A DNA stretch of 10,525 bases, from the NCBI GenBank assembly GCA_003242675.1, contig QGVE01000099.1:1-10525 (forward strand), in the 5' to 3' direction. Below the pieces are notes generated by a model that was given only the letters and a program-made list of their open reading frames with translations, was not told where the DNA came from and did no database searches. Positions 1 to 6,258 of the stretch are shown piece by piece (position 1 is the stretch's first letter; every line of letters starts with the position of its first letter). The position numbers and the translations under genes are program-made. This DNA comes from Bacillota bacterium (GTDB taxonomy: Bacteria; Bacillota_E; Symbiobacteriia; Symbiobacteriales; Symbiobacteriaceae).

Positions 1-661
1 AACGATTTATGTGATTTGTATTGTCGCCCTCGGCTTTTTTGAAAATGGGGCCCTGGTAAACGCCCTTGTAGGTGCCTTGCGCGACTTTGAACTGCGCCGT
101 TATGCGCCAGTAAGCGCGCGGCTTGAAATTGCGGATCTCGAGCTCGCGGTTGACGACGATGGCGAGGGTGGGCGTCTGCACGCGACCGACCGAAGCGACA
201 TTGCCGGCGCGGGAGCCAAACATGCGCTTCGTGAGCGCGCGGGTGCCATTGATGCCGATGAGCCAGTCGGACTCGGAACGGCAGCGGGCGGCGTCGCCGA
301 GACCGGCCATTTCCTCGGCCGTGCGGAGATTCTTAAAAGCCGCGCGGATGCCCTCGGGAGTCATCGTCTGCATCCAGGCGCGTTTCACCGGGAGCTTGGA
401 TTTCGAGAGCTGGTAGAGATTGGCGAAAATGAGCTCACCCTCGCGACCGGCGTCGCAGGCGTTGATGACCTGGTCGATGTCTTTGCGGGCGAGGAGCTTT
501 TTGAGGAGCGCAAACCGGTCCTTGGATTCGGCGATGGGCTTGAGCTCAAATTTTTCGGGAATGATCGGCAGCGTCTCCAGGCGCCAGAAGCCGTACTTTT
601 TCTTGTCGATGTCTTCGGGCATCAGCAGTTCCACGACATGGCCGACCGCCGGCGCGGTTAC
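1..661 (-). CDS. topB: Type IA DNA topoisomerase (topoisomerase III-like), internal fragment
   Basis: The minus strand reads without a stop from about 661 to the window start, and the frame runs off the edge, so both termini are missing. Type IA topoisomerases cut one DNA strand through a catalytic tyrosine and relax or decatenate DNA. Visible in order are a VGHVVELLMPED segment (second half of the Toprim fold), WRLETLPIIPEKFELKPI, the Toprim acidic motif as CDAGREGELIF, VKRAWMQTMTPEGI, DWLIGINGTRALT, and SVGRVQTPTL. The catalytic tyrosine normally lies well after SVGRVQTPTL and would fall beyond base 1. DAGREGE in place of DPDREGE fits the topoisomerase III-like branch. The protein is Lys-rich, and about a fifth of the codons I counted end in A or T (att, aaa, ttt, gaa, aat), unlike the neighbouring genes. 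The last ~50 bases before the window edge match the family poorly and may hold read errors. The family is secure; host origin and whether the piece belongs beside LysR are doubtful. Confidence 0.85.
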
Positions 662-665
662 GGGC
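645..665. other. Abrupt composition and reading-frame boundary (possible chimeric join)
   Basis: On the minus strand, recognisable topoisomerase sequence begins at about base 655 (AVGHVVELL). Upstream of this in the same frame (bases 662-826) the translation becomes Pro/Arg/Ala-rich shadow sequence. The sensible frame there is a different one, ending at a TAA complementary to 658-660. Codon usage changes at the same point. I see no insertion-sequence ends, direct repeats or tRNA here. The simplest reading is a chimeric assembly join; a recombination or insertion edge is the alternative. Confidence 0.6.
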
Positions 666-822
666 TGCCGACACAGCGCAGGCCCTCGCGGGCCAGCGGG
701 GAGAGCAGATCCGGGTTCAATTGGCGGATGGGCAGCCACACGGCCCCGAGGGAGTCGCGGCCGTCGGGGTCCGGCTTGATGTGCGCAGGCCGCACCAGCT
801 CCCACTCGCTGTGCCGAAGGCG
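658..822 (-). CDS. Unidentified reading frame downstream of LysR, probably truncated
   Basis: I do not recognise this protein. The minus strand carries 54 codons plus TAA, in the same frame as the LysR gene and separated from it only by the LysR TGA. Nearly all codons end in G or C and the residues look natural (SEWELVRPAHIKPDPDGR, then LGAVWLPIRQLNPDLL, ending CVGSP). That argues for a real host coding sequence. The plus-strand alternative has clearly more A/T-ending codons. There is no ATG in frame. A GTG at 793-795 is the only obvious start, with a weak GGGAG close in front. The TAA sits on the composition break near 660, so the end may be an accident of the join and the true gene longer. 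It could be the start of a second gene in the LysR transcript, or coding debris. Confidence 0.35.
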   Translation of the reverse strand, partial: RLRHSEWELVRPAHIKPDPDGRDSLGAVWLPIRQLNPDLLSPLAREGLRCVGSP

Positions 823-1737
823 TCATCGATTCACCCCGCTCCGCCCCGGGAGCCCGGGCCCCTTCCCGTCGGGGAACGCGCGCTTCGCCAGGTCGACGAA
901 CTGCCGGGCCGCCTCCGGGAGCTCCCGGTGCTGCGGCAGGATCAGGTAGGTGGCCGCGGTGGGCAGCTCGATGTCCACCGGCACGGTGACCAGCCGCCCC
1001 TCGGCCAGCTCCCGCACCACCGAGGACAAGGGCAGGAAGGAGATGCCCAGTCCCTCCTCCAGCAGCCGCTTGGTGACGTCGACCCGGTCCACCGCCAGGG
1101 TGCGCAGGTGGGGCTGCCGCTTGCTGACCGCCAGGAGCAGGGAGTCCCAGTAGATCGGGTGGTTGCCGGTGAGCAGCAGGTGGCGGCCCACCAGGTCCAC
1201 CCAGTCGGCGTCGGCAGCATTTTCCGGCGCCGCGACCAGCACGACAGGATCCGTGTAGAGCACTGTCGAAGTCGTCTCAGGATGGGCCGACGGCGCCCGG
1301 GCCATCCCCACGTGCGCGGCGCCGGAGGCCACCACCTGGCCCACGGCGGAGGAGACCTCGGTGGTGATGATCACCTCCACCCGGGGATTCTGCTGGGTGA
1401 ACTCCTTCAGCAGCCCCGGCAGGACCGAGGTGGCCACCAGCGGCGAGGTCACCAGCTGCAGGCGCGTATCATAACCCTGCCACCACGCGGTCATGTCGTG
1501 GATGGCCTGCTCGTAGGTGGCGAGGACCCGGCGGGCGTGGGGCAGGAACCGCTGCCCGGCCGGCGTCAGCCGGACCCGCTTGCCGACGCGCTCGAAGAGC
1601 TGGAACCCCAGCAGGTGCTCCAACTGGCGGATGTGCGTCGTGACCGTGGGCTGGGCGAGGTAGAGCCGCTCGGCGGTCTGGTGGAAGTTCTCCAGCTCCG
1701 CCGCCGTCACGAAGGTGTGGAGAAGCTTGAAGTCCAT
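823..1737 (-). CDS. LysR-family transcriptional regulator
   Basis: This 304-residue protein has the usual LysR length and layout. A winged helix-turn-helix occupies residues 1-61, with the recognition region around residues 18-37 (NFHQTAERLYLAQPTVTTHI) and the wing LFERVGKRVRLTPAG at 47-61. A periplasmic-binding-protein-like effector domain follows from about residue 90 to 295 (LQLVTSPLVATSVLPGLL, GLGISFLPLSSVV). It would bind DNA as a dimer or tetramer and respond to a small ligand, which I cannot name. The ATG at 1735-1737 is preceded by AAGGGAGC at good spacing. Frames extending further upstream are not supported because they run antisense through the next gene. It is divergent from the glycerophosphodiesterase gene across a 96-base gap, the usual arrangement for a LysR regulator and its target. 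Control of that cluster, and autorepression, are therefore plausible but inferred. I found no convincing T-N11-A operator dyad in the gap. Confidence 0.92.
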   Translation of the reverse strand: MDFKLLHTFVTAAELENFHQTAERLYLAQPTVTTHIRQLEHLLGFQLFERVGKRVRLTPAGQRFLPHARRVLATYEQAIHDMTAWWQGYDTRLQLVTSPLVATSVLPGLLKEFTQQNPRVEVIITTEVSSAVGQVVASGAAHVGMARAPSAHPETTSTVLYTDPVVLVAAPENAADADWVDLVGRHLLLTGNHPIYWDSLLLAVSKRQPHLRTLAVDRVDVTKRLLEEGLGISFLPLSSVVRELAEGRLVTVPVDIELPTAATYLILPQHRELPEAARQFVDLAKRAFPDGKGPGLPGRSGVNR

Positions 1738-1766
1738 CCGTCGTGCTCCCTTCTGCCCCGGCAGAA

Positions 1767-1795
1767 TTGGGTAGCACATTTCGAGACGTTTTAAC
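1767..1795 (+). promoter_or_regulatory. Candidate SigA-type promoter for the glycerophosphodiesterase cluster
   Basis: TTGGGT (1767-1772) and TTTAAC (1790-1795) are separated by 17 bases, with the ATG 38 bases further on. The match is partial: three of six bases at -35 and four of six at -10. It lies in the AT-richest stretch of the gap shared with LysR, where a promoter is expected. Confidence 0.35.
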
Positions 1796-1833
1796 TGTTT
1801 TCCTCTATCTCCAAACCCGCGAGGTGAGGTCGC

Positions 1834-2544
1834 ATGCCGCAGGTGATCGGTCACCGGGGTGCCGCTGGCACCTACCCGGAGAACACGATGGCCTCGTTCC
1901 GGAGGGCCTTCGAGCTGGGCGTCGACGGCATCGAGTTCGACGTGCACCGCACGGCCGACGGCCACCTGGTCGTCATCCACGACCCGACGGTCGACCGCAC
2001 GACGAGCGGCTCCGGCCTGGTGATGGCGATGACGCTGGAGCAGCTCCGCGCCCTCGACGCCGGCTCCTGGAAGGACCCGCGCTTCGCCGGCGAGCGGGTG
2101 CCCACCCTGCAGGAGGTGGTGCGCGCCGCGCCGCCCGGCGTCCGGCTCTATCTGGAGCTGAAGGCCGGGTCGGTGCACTACCCGGGCATCGAGGAGCAGC
2201 TGGTCGAGGTGCTGAAGGCGGAGGGCGCGCTGGAGCGCACGCAGGTCTCGTCCTTCGACCACCGGGCCCTGGTGAAGCTCAAGGAGATCTGCCCGGAGCT
2301 GCCCCTGGGCATGCTGACCTCCAGCAATCTCGTGGATCCCGTCGGCATGGCGAAGGCCATCGGCTGCGAGGCCATTCATCCTTTCTGGGCGTGGGTGACG
2401 CCCGAGTACGTGGAGGCCGCGCACGCCGCGGGGCTGAAGGTCAACTGCTGGACCGTGAACGACCCGATGGCGATCGGCCTGGTGCAGAACGCCGGCGTCG
2501 ACGGGATCATCACAGACTACCCGGAGCGGTTGGTGAACCGTTAG
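1834..2544 (+). CDS. ugpQ: Glycerophosphodiester phosphodiesterase, cytosolic UgpQ type
   Basis: The enzyme hydrolyses glycerophosphodiesters, the deacylated phospholipid headgroup compounds, to sn-glycerol 3-phosphate and an alcohol. The 236-residue chain is a complete small GDPD TIM barrel of normal length. The signature residues are in place: His7-Arg8 (GHRG), Glu16-Asn17 (PENT), the metal ligands Glu34 and Asp36 (IEFDVH), His49-Asp50 (HDPT), Glu108 (LYLELK), and near the end WTVND and GIITDYP. No signal peptide or membrane segment is present, so it should act in the cytosol like UgpQ, unlike exported GlpQ. The ATG follows a strong GAGGTGAGG ribosome-binding site. It is the first gene after the LysR divergent promoter, with tatA and yitT following on the same strand, though the 105-base gap before tatA leaves co-transcription open. 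The family is certain; the natural substrate is not. Confidence 0.95.
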   Translation: MPQVIGHRGAAGTYPENTMASFRRAFELGVDGIEFDVHRTADGHLVVIHDPTVDRTTSGSGLVMAMTLEQLRALDAGSWKDPRFAGERVPTLQEVVRAAPPGVRLYLELKAGSVHYPGIEEQLVEVLKAEGALERTQVSSFDHRALVKLKEICPELPLGMLTSSNLVDPVGMAKAIGCEAIHPFWAWVTPEYVEAAHAAGLKVNCWTVNDPMAIGLVQNAGVDGIITDYPERLVNR

Positions 2545-2649
2545 GCGCGGGCGCAGGCGGGCGCCGCGGCCGCACCTGCAGGAGAAATGCGCCCGCGCCC
2601 CGAACCTTGGTTCCGCACGCAGCGAATCACGCATCATGGAGGGATCCCG

Positions 2650-2826
2650 ATGTTCGGCCGCCTCGGCACCATGGAGATCCTGCTGATCGTCTTGGTCATT
2701 CTGCTGCTCTTTGGCGGCGCCAAGCTCCCGCAGCTGGCGCGCGGGCTGGGCGATTCGATCAAGGAGTTCCGCAAGGCGGTCAAGCAGGACGACGAGAAGA
2801 AGGAAACGGAAAATAAGGAGGAGTAG
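2650..2826 (+). CDS. tatA: Sec-independent protein translocase subunit TatA
   Basis: This 58-residue protein shows the TatA plan. A short amino end is followed by one membrane helix (about residues 8-21, MEILLIVLVILLLF), the FGG hinge (AKLPQLARGLG), an amphipathic helix (DSIKEFRKAVKQ) and a charged Lys/Glu tail. TatA multimers form the conduit for folded twin-arginine substrates together with TatC. The start is the ATG at 2650, because GGAGGG at 2638-2643 sits seven bases before it. An in-frame ATG at 2587 would add 21 Pro/Arg/His-rich residues unlike any TatA amino end. No tatC or tatB is in the window. In Bacillota one TatA commonly serves as TatA/B, so an unlinked tatC elsewhere is expected. 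It lies 56 bases before yitT and is probably co-transcribed with it. Confidence 0.95.
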   Translation: MFGRLGTMEILLIVLVILLLFGGAKLPQLARGLGDSIKEFRKAVKQDDEKKETENKEE

Positions 2827-2832
2827 GCGCGG

Positions 2833-2844
2833 GCAGACGTCTGC
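2833..2844. repeat. 12-base perfect palindrome between tatA and yitT
   Basis: GCAGACGTCTGC is self-complementary. The flanking bases GCGCG and GCGC extend the pairing with one bulged G, giving a compact stem just after the tatA stop. No T tract follows, so it is a poor intrinsic terminator. It could be an operator or an mRNA-processing or stabilising hairpin. Confidence 0.4.
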
Positions 2845-2882
2845 GCGCACCGCCCCGCCTTTCTGCCCGGGGAGGCCTCGAC

Positions 2883-3719
2883 GTGTTCTGGTTCGTGGAG
2901 CTGCTCGCCGGCGCGCTGCTCATGGCCCTCGCCGCCAACGTCTTTCTCGTGCCCCTGAAGCTGGCCGAGGGCGGTGTAACCGGCATCGGCATCATCCTCT
3001 ACCACCTGCTGGGGGTGCCCATGTGGGTCACCCAGGTGGTGTTCAACATCCCCATCCTGGCCCTTGGGCTGAAGGTGAAGGGGTGGCGCCTGATCCGGCG
3101 CTCCATCCTCGGCGTCGCCGCCTACGCGCTCTTCCTGGCGCTCACGGCCGGCATCCCGCCCATCACGGACCAGGTGGTGCTGGCCATCATCTACGGCGGT
3201 CTTACCATGGGCGTAGGCCTTGGCCTGGTCCTGCGGTCCGGCGGCAGCACAGGGGGCTCCGACGTGCTCGCCCTGGTGCTGCAGCACAAGCTGGGCTTTT
3301 CGGTCGGCTCCATGGTGCTGGCGGTGGACACCGTCGTCCTGGCGATGGCGGCGATCGCCTTCTCGCCCGAGACGGCCATGTGGGCGGTCATCACCCTTTT
3401 CATCTCGTCCAAGGTGGTCGACATCGTGCAGGTGGGCTTCTACACCGCGCGCGGCGTGACCATCATCACCTCCCGCCCCGAGCCGATCGCCCGCCGCATC
3501 ATGTCGGAAGTCGAGCGGGGCGTGACCATCATCCCCGGGACCGGCGCCTTTACCGGGGAGCCCCGCACCATCCTCTACACGGTCGCCCAGCGCACCGAGC
3601 TCACGCAGGTCAAGCAGATCGTGTATGCGGAGGACCCGAAGGCGTTCGTGGTCGTGGCCGAGGTGCACGAGGTGCTGGGCGAGGGGTTCCGGGATCCCAA
3701 GAAGGAACTGCAGCCGTAA
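2883..3719 (+). CDS. yitT: YitT family membrane protein (DUF161 plus DUF2179)
   Basis: The 278 residues match the YitT family end to end. A multi-helix membrane domain (about residues 1-190, five or six helices) carries the family motif GGSTGGSD at 120-127, preceded by a Gly-rich helix (YGGLTMGVGLGLVLR). A cytosolic DUF2179 domain follows, with RGVTIIPGTGAFTGEP at 212-227, then ILYTV and the closing AEVHEVLGEGF. The molecular role of the family is not established; it is widespread and often multi-copy in Bacillota and is suspected to be a transporter or ligand-gated membrane protein. The start is GTG at 2883, supported by GGGGAGG at 2869-2875 with a seven-base spacer. It is the last gene of the ugpQ-tatA-yitT cluster and is followed within ten bases by a hairpin terminator. 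Nothing appears truncated. Confidence 0.93.
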   Translation: MFWFVELLAGALLMALAANVFLVPLKLAEGGVTGIGIILYHLLGVPMWVTQVVFNIPILALGLKVKGWRLIRRSILGVAAYALFLALTAGIPPITDQVVLAIIYGGLTMGVGLGLVLRSGGSTGGSDVLALVLQHKLGFSVGSMVLAVDTVVLAMAAIAFSPETAMWAVITLFISSKVVDIVQVGFYTARGVTIITSRPEPIARRIMSEVERGVTIIPGTGAFTGEPRTILYTVAQRTELTQVKQIVYAEDPKAFVVVAEVHEVLGEGFRDPKKELQP

Positions 3720-3723
3720 CGAT

Positions 3724-3757
3724 GAAGGGGCCAGGCTGGTCGCCTGGCCCTTCTTAT
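3724..3757. terminator. Intrinsic terminator between convergent yitT and the ger operon
   Basis: GGGCCAGGC (3728-3736) pairs perfectly with GCCTGGCCC (3742-3750) around a five-base loop, and the flanking AAG/CTT lets the stem extend. On the plus strand the stem is followed by TTCTTATCTT, so it should end the yitT transcript. On the minus strand it begins just after the stop of the last ger-operon gene and may also stop that transcript, but the U tract on that side is weak. Confidence 0.8.
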
Positions 3758-3759
3758 CT

Positions 3760-3927
3760 TCAGGACAGCCGCCACATGACCCAGAGGGGCACCGCCACGC
3801 TGGCCACCGCCAGCAGGACCAGCCCCACGGCGCCGAGTCGGAGGTTTCGCTGCCAGGCCCAGCGGGCGTAGTTCAGCGTGTAGGTGGCCACGAGCAGCGT
3901 ACCCAGCACGATCAGGGCGGGGATCAC
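3760..3927 (-). CDS. Small two-helix membrane protein, putative germinant receptor D subunit
   Basis: This 55-residue reading frame starts at GTG (3925-3927), which overlaps the gerC stop as GTGA, with AGGAGGGG a short distance upstream. That layout indicates translational coupling to gerC. The product is nearly all membrane: one helix at about residues 2-20 (IPALIVLGTLLVATYTLNY), a short Arg/Trp-rich turn (ARWAWQRNLR), and a second helix at about 33-52. I recognise no sequence family. Some Bacillus germinant-receptor operons encode a small two-helix D subunit (GerKD and GerUD are examples) that modulates receptor output. Position, size and topology here fit that role. The longer open frame reaching 4116 in this phase is antisense-like Arg/Pro-rich sequence inside gerC and is not a plausible amino end. 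The coding call is good; the functional call is inference from context. Confidence 0.72.
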   Translation of the reverse strand: MIPALIVLGTLLVATYTLNYARWAWQRNLRLGAVGLVLLAVASVAVPLWVMWRLS

Positions 3928-5165
3928 TCCTGCATCCCCTCCTCTGAGCCCCGGGTCGGGGCCAGGGTGAGGCCGTACCGCCGCAGGCGGACGTCCACGG
4001 TGAAGGTGATCTCGGCCTCGGGGTAGCGGCTCGGCCAGTCGTACGCCTCCCAGGCCTGCACCGTCGGGAAGGCGGACACGGCGTAGCGGCCGAAGCCGGC
4101 GACGTCGCTCTTCCATCGCTGCGTCTTCTCGATCAGCCGGGTGACGTTCTCCACCACATGCTGTTCGATGGCCCGCTCCAGATCGTCCTGGCGGTCAGGC
4201 AGGGAGTAATCGATGCCGGAAGGCATGGCCACCACCTCGGCCTCCACGGTGATGTGGGCCCGGATGGCGGGCTTTTCGCCCAGGCGCTCCACCACGAAGC
4301 GGGTGCGCCTGCCTGGGTTCAGGTGCAGGATGATGACGTGCTCGCCGGGCTCGTCCGGGTCCGGGATGGCGTCGAAGGCGCCCTGGAACCGGTTCTGCAG
4401 CACTAGCAGCGCCCGAACCTCCTCGCCGTCCAGCACGCCGACCATGCGGGTCCCCCGGAAGACGGCGGCGCCGATCATCTCGACGGGCGAGCCGCCCCGG
4501 CGGGGGAGCGCGCCGGCCGTGACCCGCGACTCCCGCTCCGGGGAGACGCTTTCGCTGCCGGTCTCCTCGGCGGAGAGGGCGGCGTAGTAGGCGACCGGCT
4601 GCTGGTACTGCGCGTTCAGCAGCGAGATCACGGAGGCGATCTGGCTGGCGGCCGGCAGCGTGCCGCTGGTGCGGGAGTGGTAAGTGAGCTGCTCGATGAA
4701 CTTGACGGGGTTGTTGTCCATCCCCGGCTTCAGCCGCCGCAGAAAGTCGGCCGCCGGCTCCCGGGTGACGATCAGGAAGGCCGTCTCCCGCAGCTGCCGG
4801 AAGCGGGCCAGCTCGTCGATGAAAGGCAACCCCTTCTCCCGCGCCAGCCGCTCGTGCACGAACACCGCCTGCGTGTGGTGGAACCGCACCTGCCGGCCGA
4901 TGTACGCGTGCAGGAGGTTGATCGCCGCCGCGAGGCCCGGGGCCTCCACCGTGGTGATGATCACCGGCGGCCCGGCCTCCCGGCTTCCCTCCTGGCCCGC
5001 CAGGGCACTGGGCCTGGCGATGAGCACGGTGATGGCGTAGCTGTTGCCGCGACCCTCGTCGATTCCGACGGCCAGGACGTAGGCCCCCTCCTCGATCTCC
5101 ATCTTGTTCCAGCAGCCTGCGAGGAGCGGCAGGGCGAGCAGGAGCGCCAGCAGGCTACGACGCAT
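3924..5165 (-). CDS. gerC: Spore germinant receptor C subunit, Ger(x)C lipoprotein
   Basis: This 413-residue protein is the lipoprotein subunit of a GerA-type germinant receptor, anchored on the outer face of the spore inner membrane. A short lipoprotein signal peptide ends at the lipobox LLAGC with the modified Cys at residue 18. It is followed at once by the family opening CWNKMEIEEGAYVLAVGIDEG. The amino domain continues through the HTQAVFVHERLA region, and NPVKFIEQLTYHSRTSGTLP marks the middle. The carboxy domain (about residues 230-400) carries VNRTRLIEKTQ-like and FTVDVRLRRYG-like strands. The length is slightly above typical. The ATG at 5163-5165 overlaps the gerB end by 11 bases, and the stop overlaps the next small gene. 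Between the domains is a Ser/Glu/Gly-rich stretch (about 200-225) that is probably a flexible linker. The receptor's germinant cannot be read from sequence. Confidence 0.95.
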   Translation of the reverse strand: MRRSLLALLLALPLLAGCWNKMEIEEGAYVLAVGIDEGRGNSYAITVLIARPSALAGQEGSREAGPPVIITTVEAPGLAAAINLLHAYIGRQVRFHHTQAVFVHERLAREKGLPFIDELARFRQLRETAFLIVTREPAADFLRRLKPGMDNNPVKFIEQLTYHSRTSGTLPAASQIASVISLLNAQYQQPVAYYAALSAEETGSESVSPERESRVTAGALPRRGGSPVEMIGAAVFRGTRMVGVLDGEEVRALLVLQNRFQGAFDAIPDPDEPGEHVIILHLNPGRRTRFVVERLGEKPAIRAHITVEAEVVAMPSGIDYSLPDRQDDLERAIEQHVVENVTRLIEKTQRWKSDVAGFGRYAVSAFPTVQAWEAYDWPSRYPEAEITFTVDVRLRRYGLTLAPTRGSEEGMQE

Positions 5166-6255
5166 GGCCGGCCGCCCCCTTGGCGCGGATGGCGGCCAGA
5201 ACCCAGAGCAGAAGCGGGACGGCCAGCACGCCGAACCCCAGGGGCCGGATCCACGCGCGATCGAGCTGGATCACTGCCACATAGTCCTTCGGTAGGAGGG
5301 AGAGCGCCGCGACGATGGTTGCGGTGGGGAAGATCAGCGGCCGGTACTCGGGCAGGCGCAGCGCACCGGCCAGGGACGCCAGTCCGGCCAGGAACAGCCC
5401 AGCCACGCGGATGCCCGCCGCGAAGATCCAGAACATCACGATGAGCGACTCGGTGCGCTGCAGGAACCGGCCGAGGTAGATCAGCCGGGCGAGGTAGTAG
5501 AGGGGGAAGGGATTCTCCCGGGCGACGGGCGGGCCGGCCGTGACCACCAGCACCGTGACGGTGATGGTCGCCGCCAGCCCGAACAGCAGGATGCCCAGCA
5601 GGCTGCTGTGCTGCAGGCTCCGCGCGTCCCGGAAGACGTTGCCCACGGCCAGGAGCGCGATGGCCTCGGCCGACAGGCTCGCAAAGTAGAGGCTGCCGAG
5701 CAGGGTCTGCCGGATGCCGAAGCCCCACAGCGGAAAGAGCAGGGTGACGTCCATCCGGGGCAGGCTGAACAGCAACACCGTGATCACGCCCGCCACGATC
5801 AGGGGCTGCAGCAGGTACGCCGTGCGCGCGATGGCCTCGGGCCCGCGATACGCGGCGAACACGATCCAGATCGACCCCGTCATGACGATCACACTGGGCG
5901 GGGTCTGCGGCAGGATCGTGGTGATGAACGTCTCGGTGAAGCCGCGCAGGCTGGTCACGGTTGCGGCGAGGAGCCAGGCAGAGACCGCGAGGGTGAGCAC
6001 GGGGCCGAGGACCGGTCCGGCCGTCTGCCAGCTGATGTCGGCCAGCGGCTGGCCGGGGAAGCGCCGGCCCAGGGCTACCATCGGCAGCACCGCCAGGAGG
6101 CCGAAGAGGGTGATCAGAATGGCCACCTGCCACGCCGCCGGCCCCCCCACCCGCACCAGGTACTCGGGGTACTGGAGGAAGAGCATGCTCGCCACGATGG
6201 TGAACAGGGTTACGGTGCCTTCCCGGGCGCCGATGTGGCCCTCGAACTGCTGCAT
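5155..6255 (-). CDS. gerB: Spore germinant receptor B subunit, GerB/spore permease
   Basis: The 366-residue protein is an integral membrane subunit of the APC-superfamily spore permease family (GerAB type). In studied Bacillus receptors this subunit binds the germinant. About ten hydrophobic helices are visible, starting near residue 15 and ending near residue 358. The family pattern FP-x(15)-RTE at residues 250-269, leading into a Trp-containing helix (LIVMFWIFAAG), is the region usually written as FP...ER-x-E in GerB proteins. The ATG at 6253-6255 lies three bases after the gerA stop, with a Gly-rich AGGGGGG ribosome-binding site inside the gerA end. The end overlaps gerC by 11 bases. Together with gerA and gerC it forms a complete receptor set. 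No truncation is seen. Confidence 0.93.
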   Translation of the reverse strand: MQQFEGHIGAREGTVTLFTIVASMLFLQYPEYLVRVGGPAAWQVAILITLFGLLAVLPMVALGRRFPGQPLADISWQTAGPVLGPVLTLAVSAWLLAATVTSLRGFTETFITTILPQTPPSVIVMTGSIWIVFAAYRGPEAIARTAYLLQPLIVAGVITVLLFSLPRMDVTLLFPLWGFGIRQTLLGSLYFASLSAEAIALLAVGNVFRDARSLQHSSLLGILLFGLAATITVTVLVVTAGPPVARENPFPLYYLARLIYLGRFLQRTESLIVMFWIFAAGIRVAGLFLAGLASLAGALRLPEYRPLIFPTATIVAALSLLPKDYVAVIQLDRAWIRPLGFGVLAVPLLLWVLAAIRAKGAAGHAS

Positions 6256-6258
6256 GGT

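Noticed and set aside
11..949. Long plus-strand open frame of 312 codons over the topoisomerase and LysR ends
   Set aside because: It is antisense to a clearly conserved topoisomerase protein and has no family-like motifs; after 660 it becomes Arg/Ser/Pro-rich shadow sequence.
2587..2649. Earlier ATG for TatA adding 21 residues
   Set aside because: The extension is Pro/Arg/His-rich and unlike TatA amino ends, while the ATG at 2650 has GGAGGG at ideal spacing.
2545..2649. Possible terminator or small RNA between ugpQ and tatA
   Set aside because: There are short complementary GC stretches but no long stem and no T tract; I see only the tatA ribosome-binding site here.
823..2850. Minus-strand open frame of 675 codons extending the LysR gene upstream
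   Set aside because: Only the part from 1737 down is LysR-like. The upstream part is antisense to ugpQ and tatA and His/Arg/Gly-rich, and the ATG at 1737 has its own ribosome-binding site.
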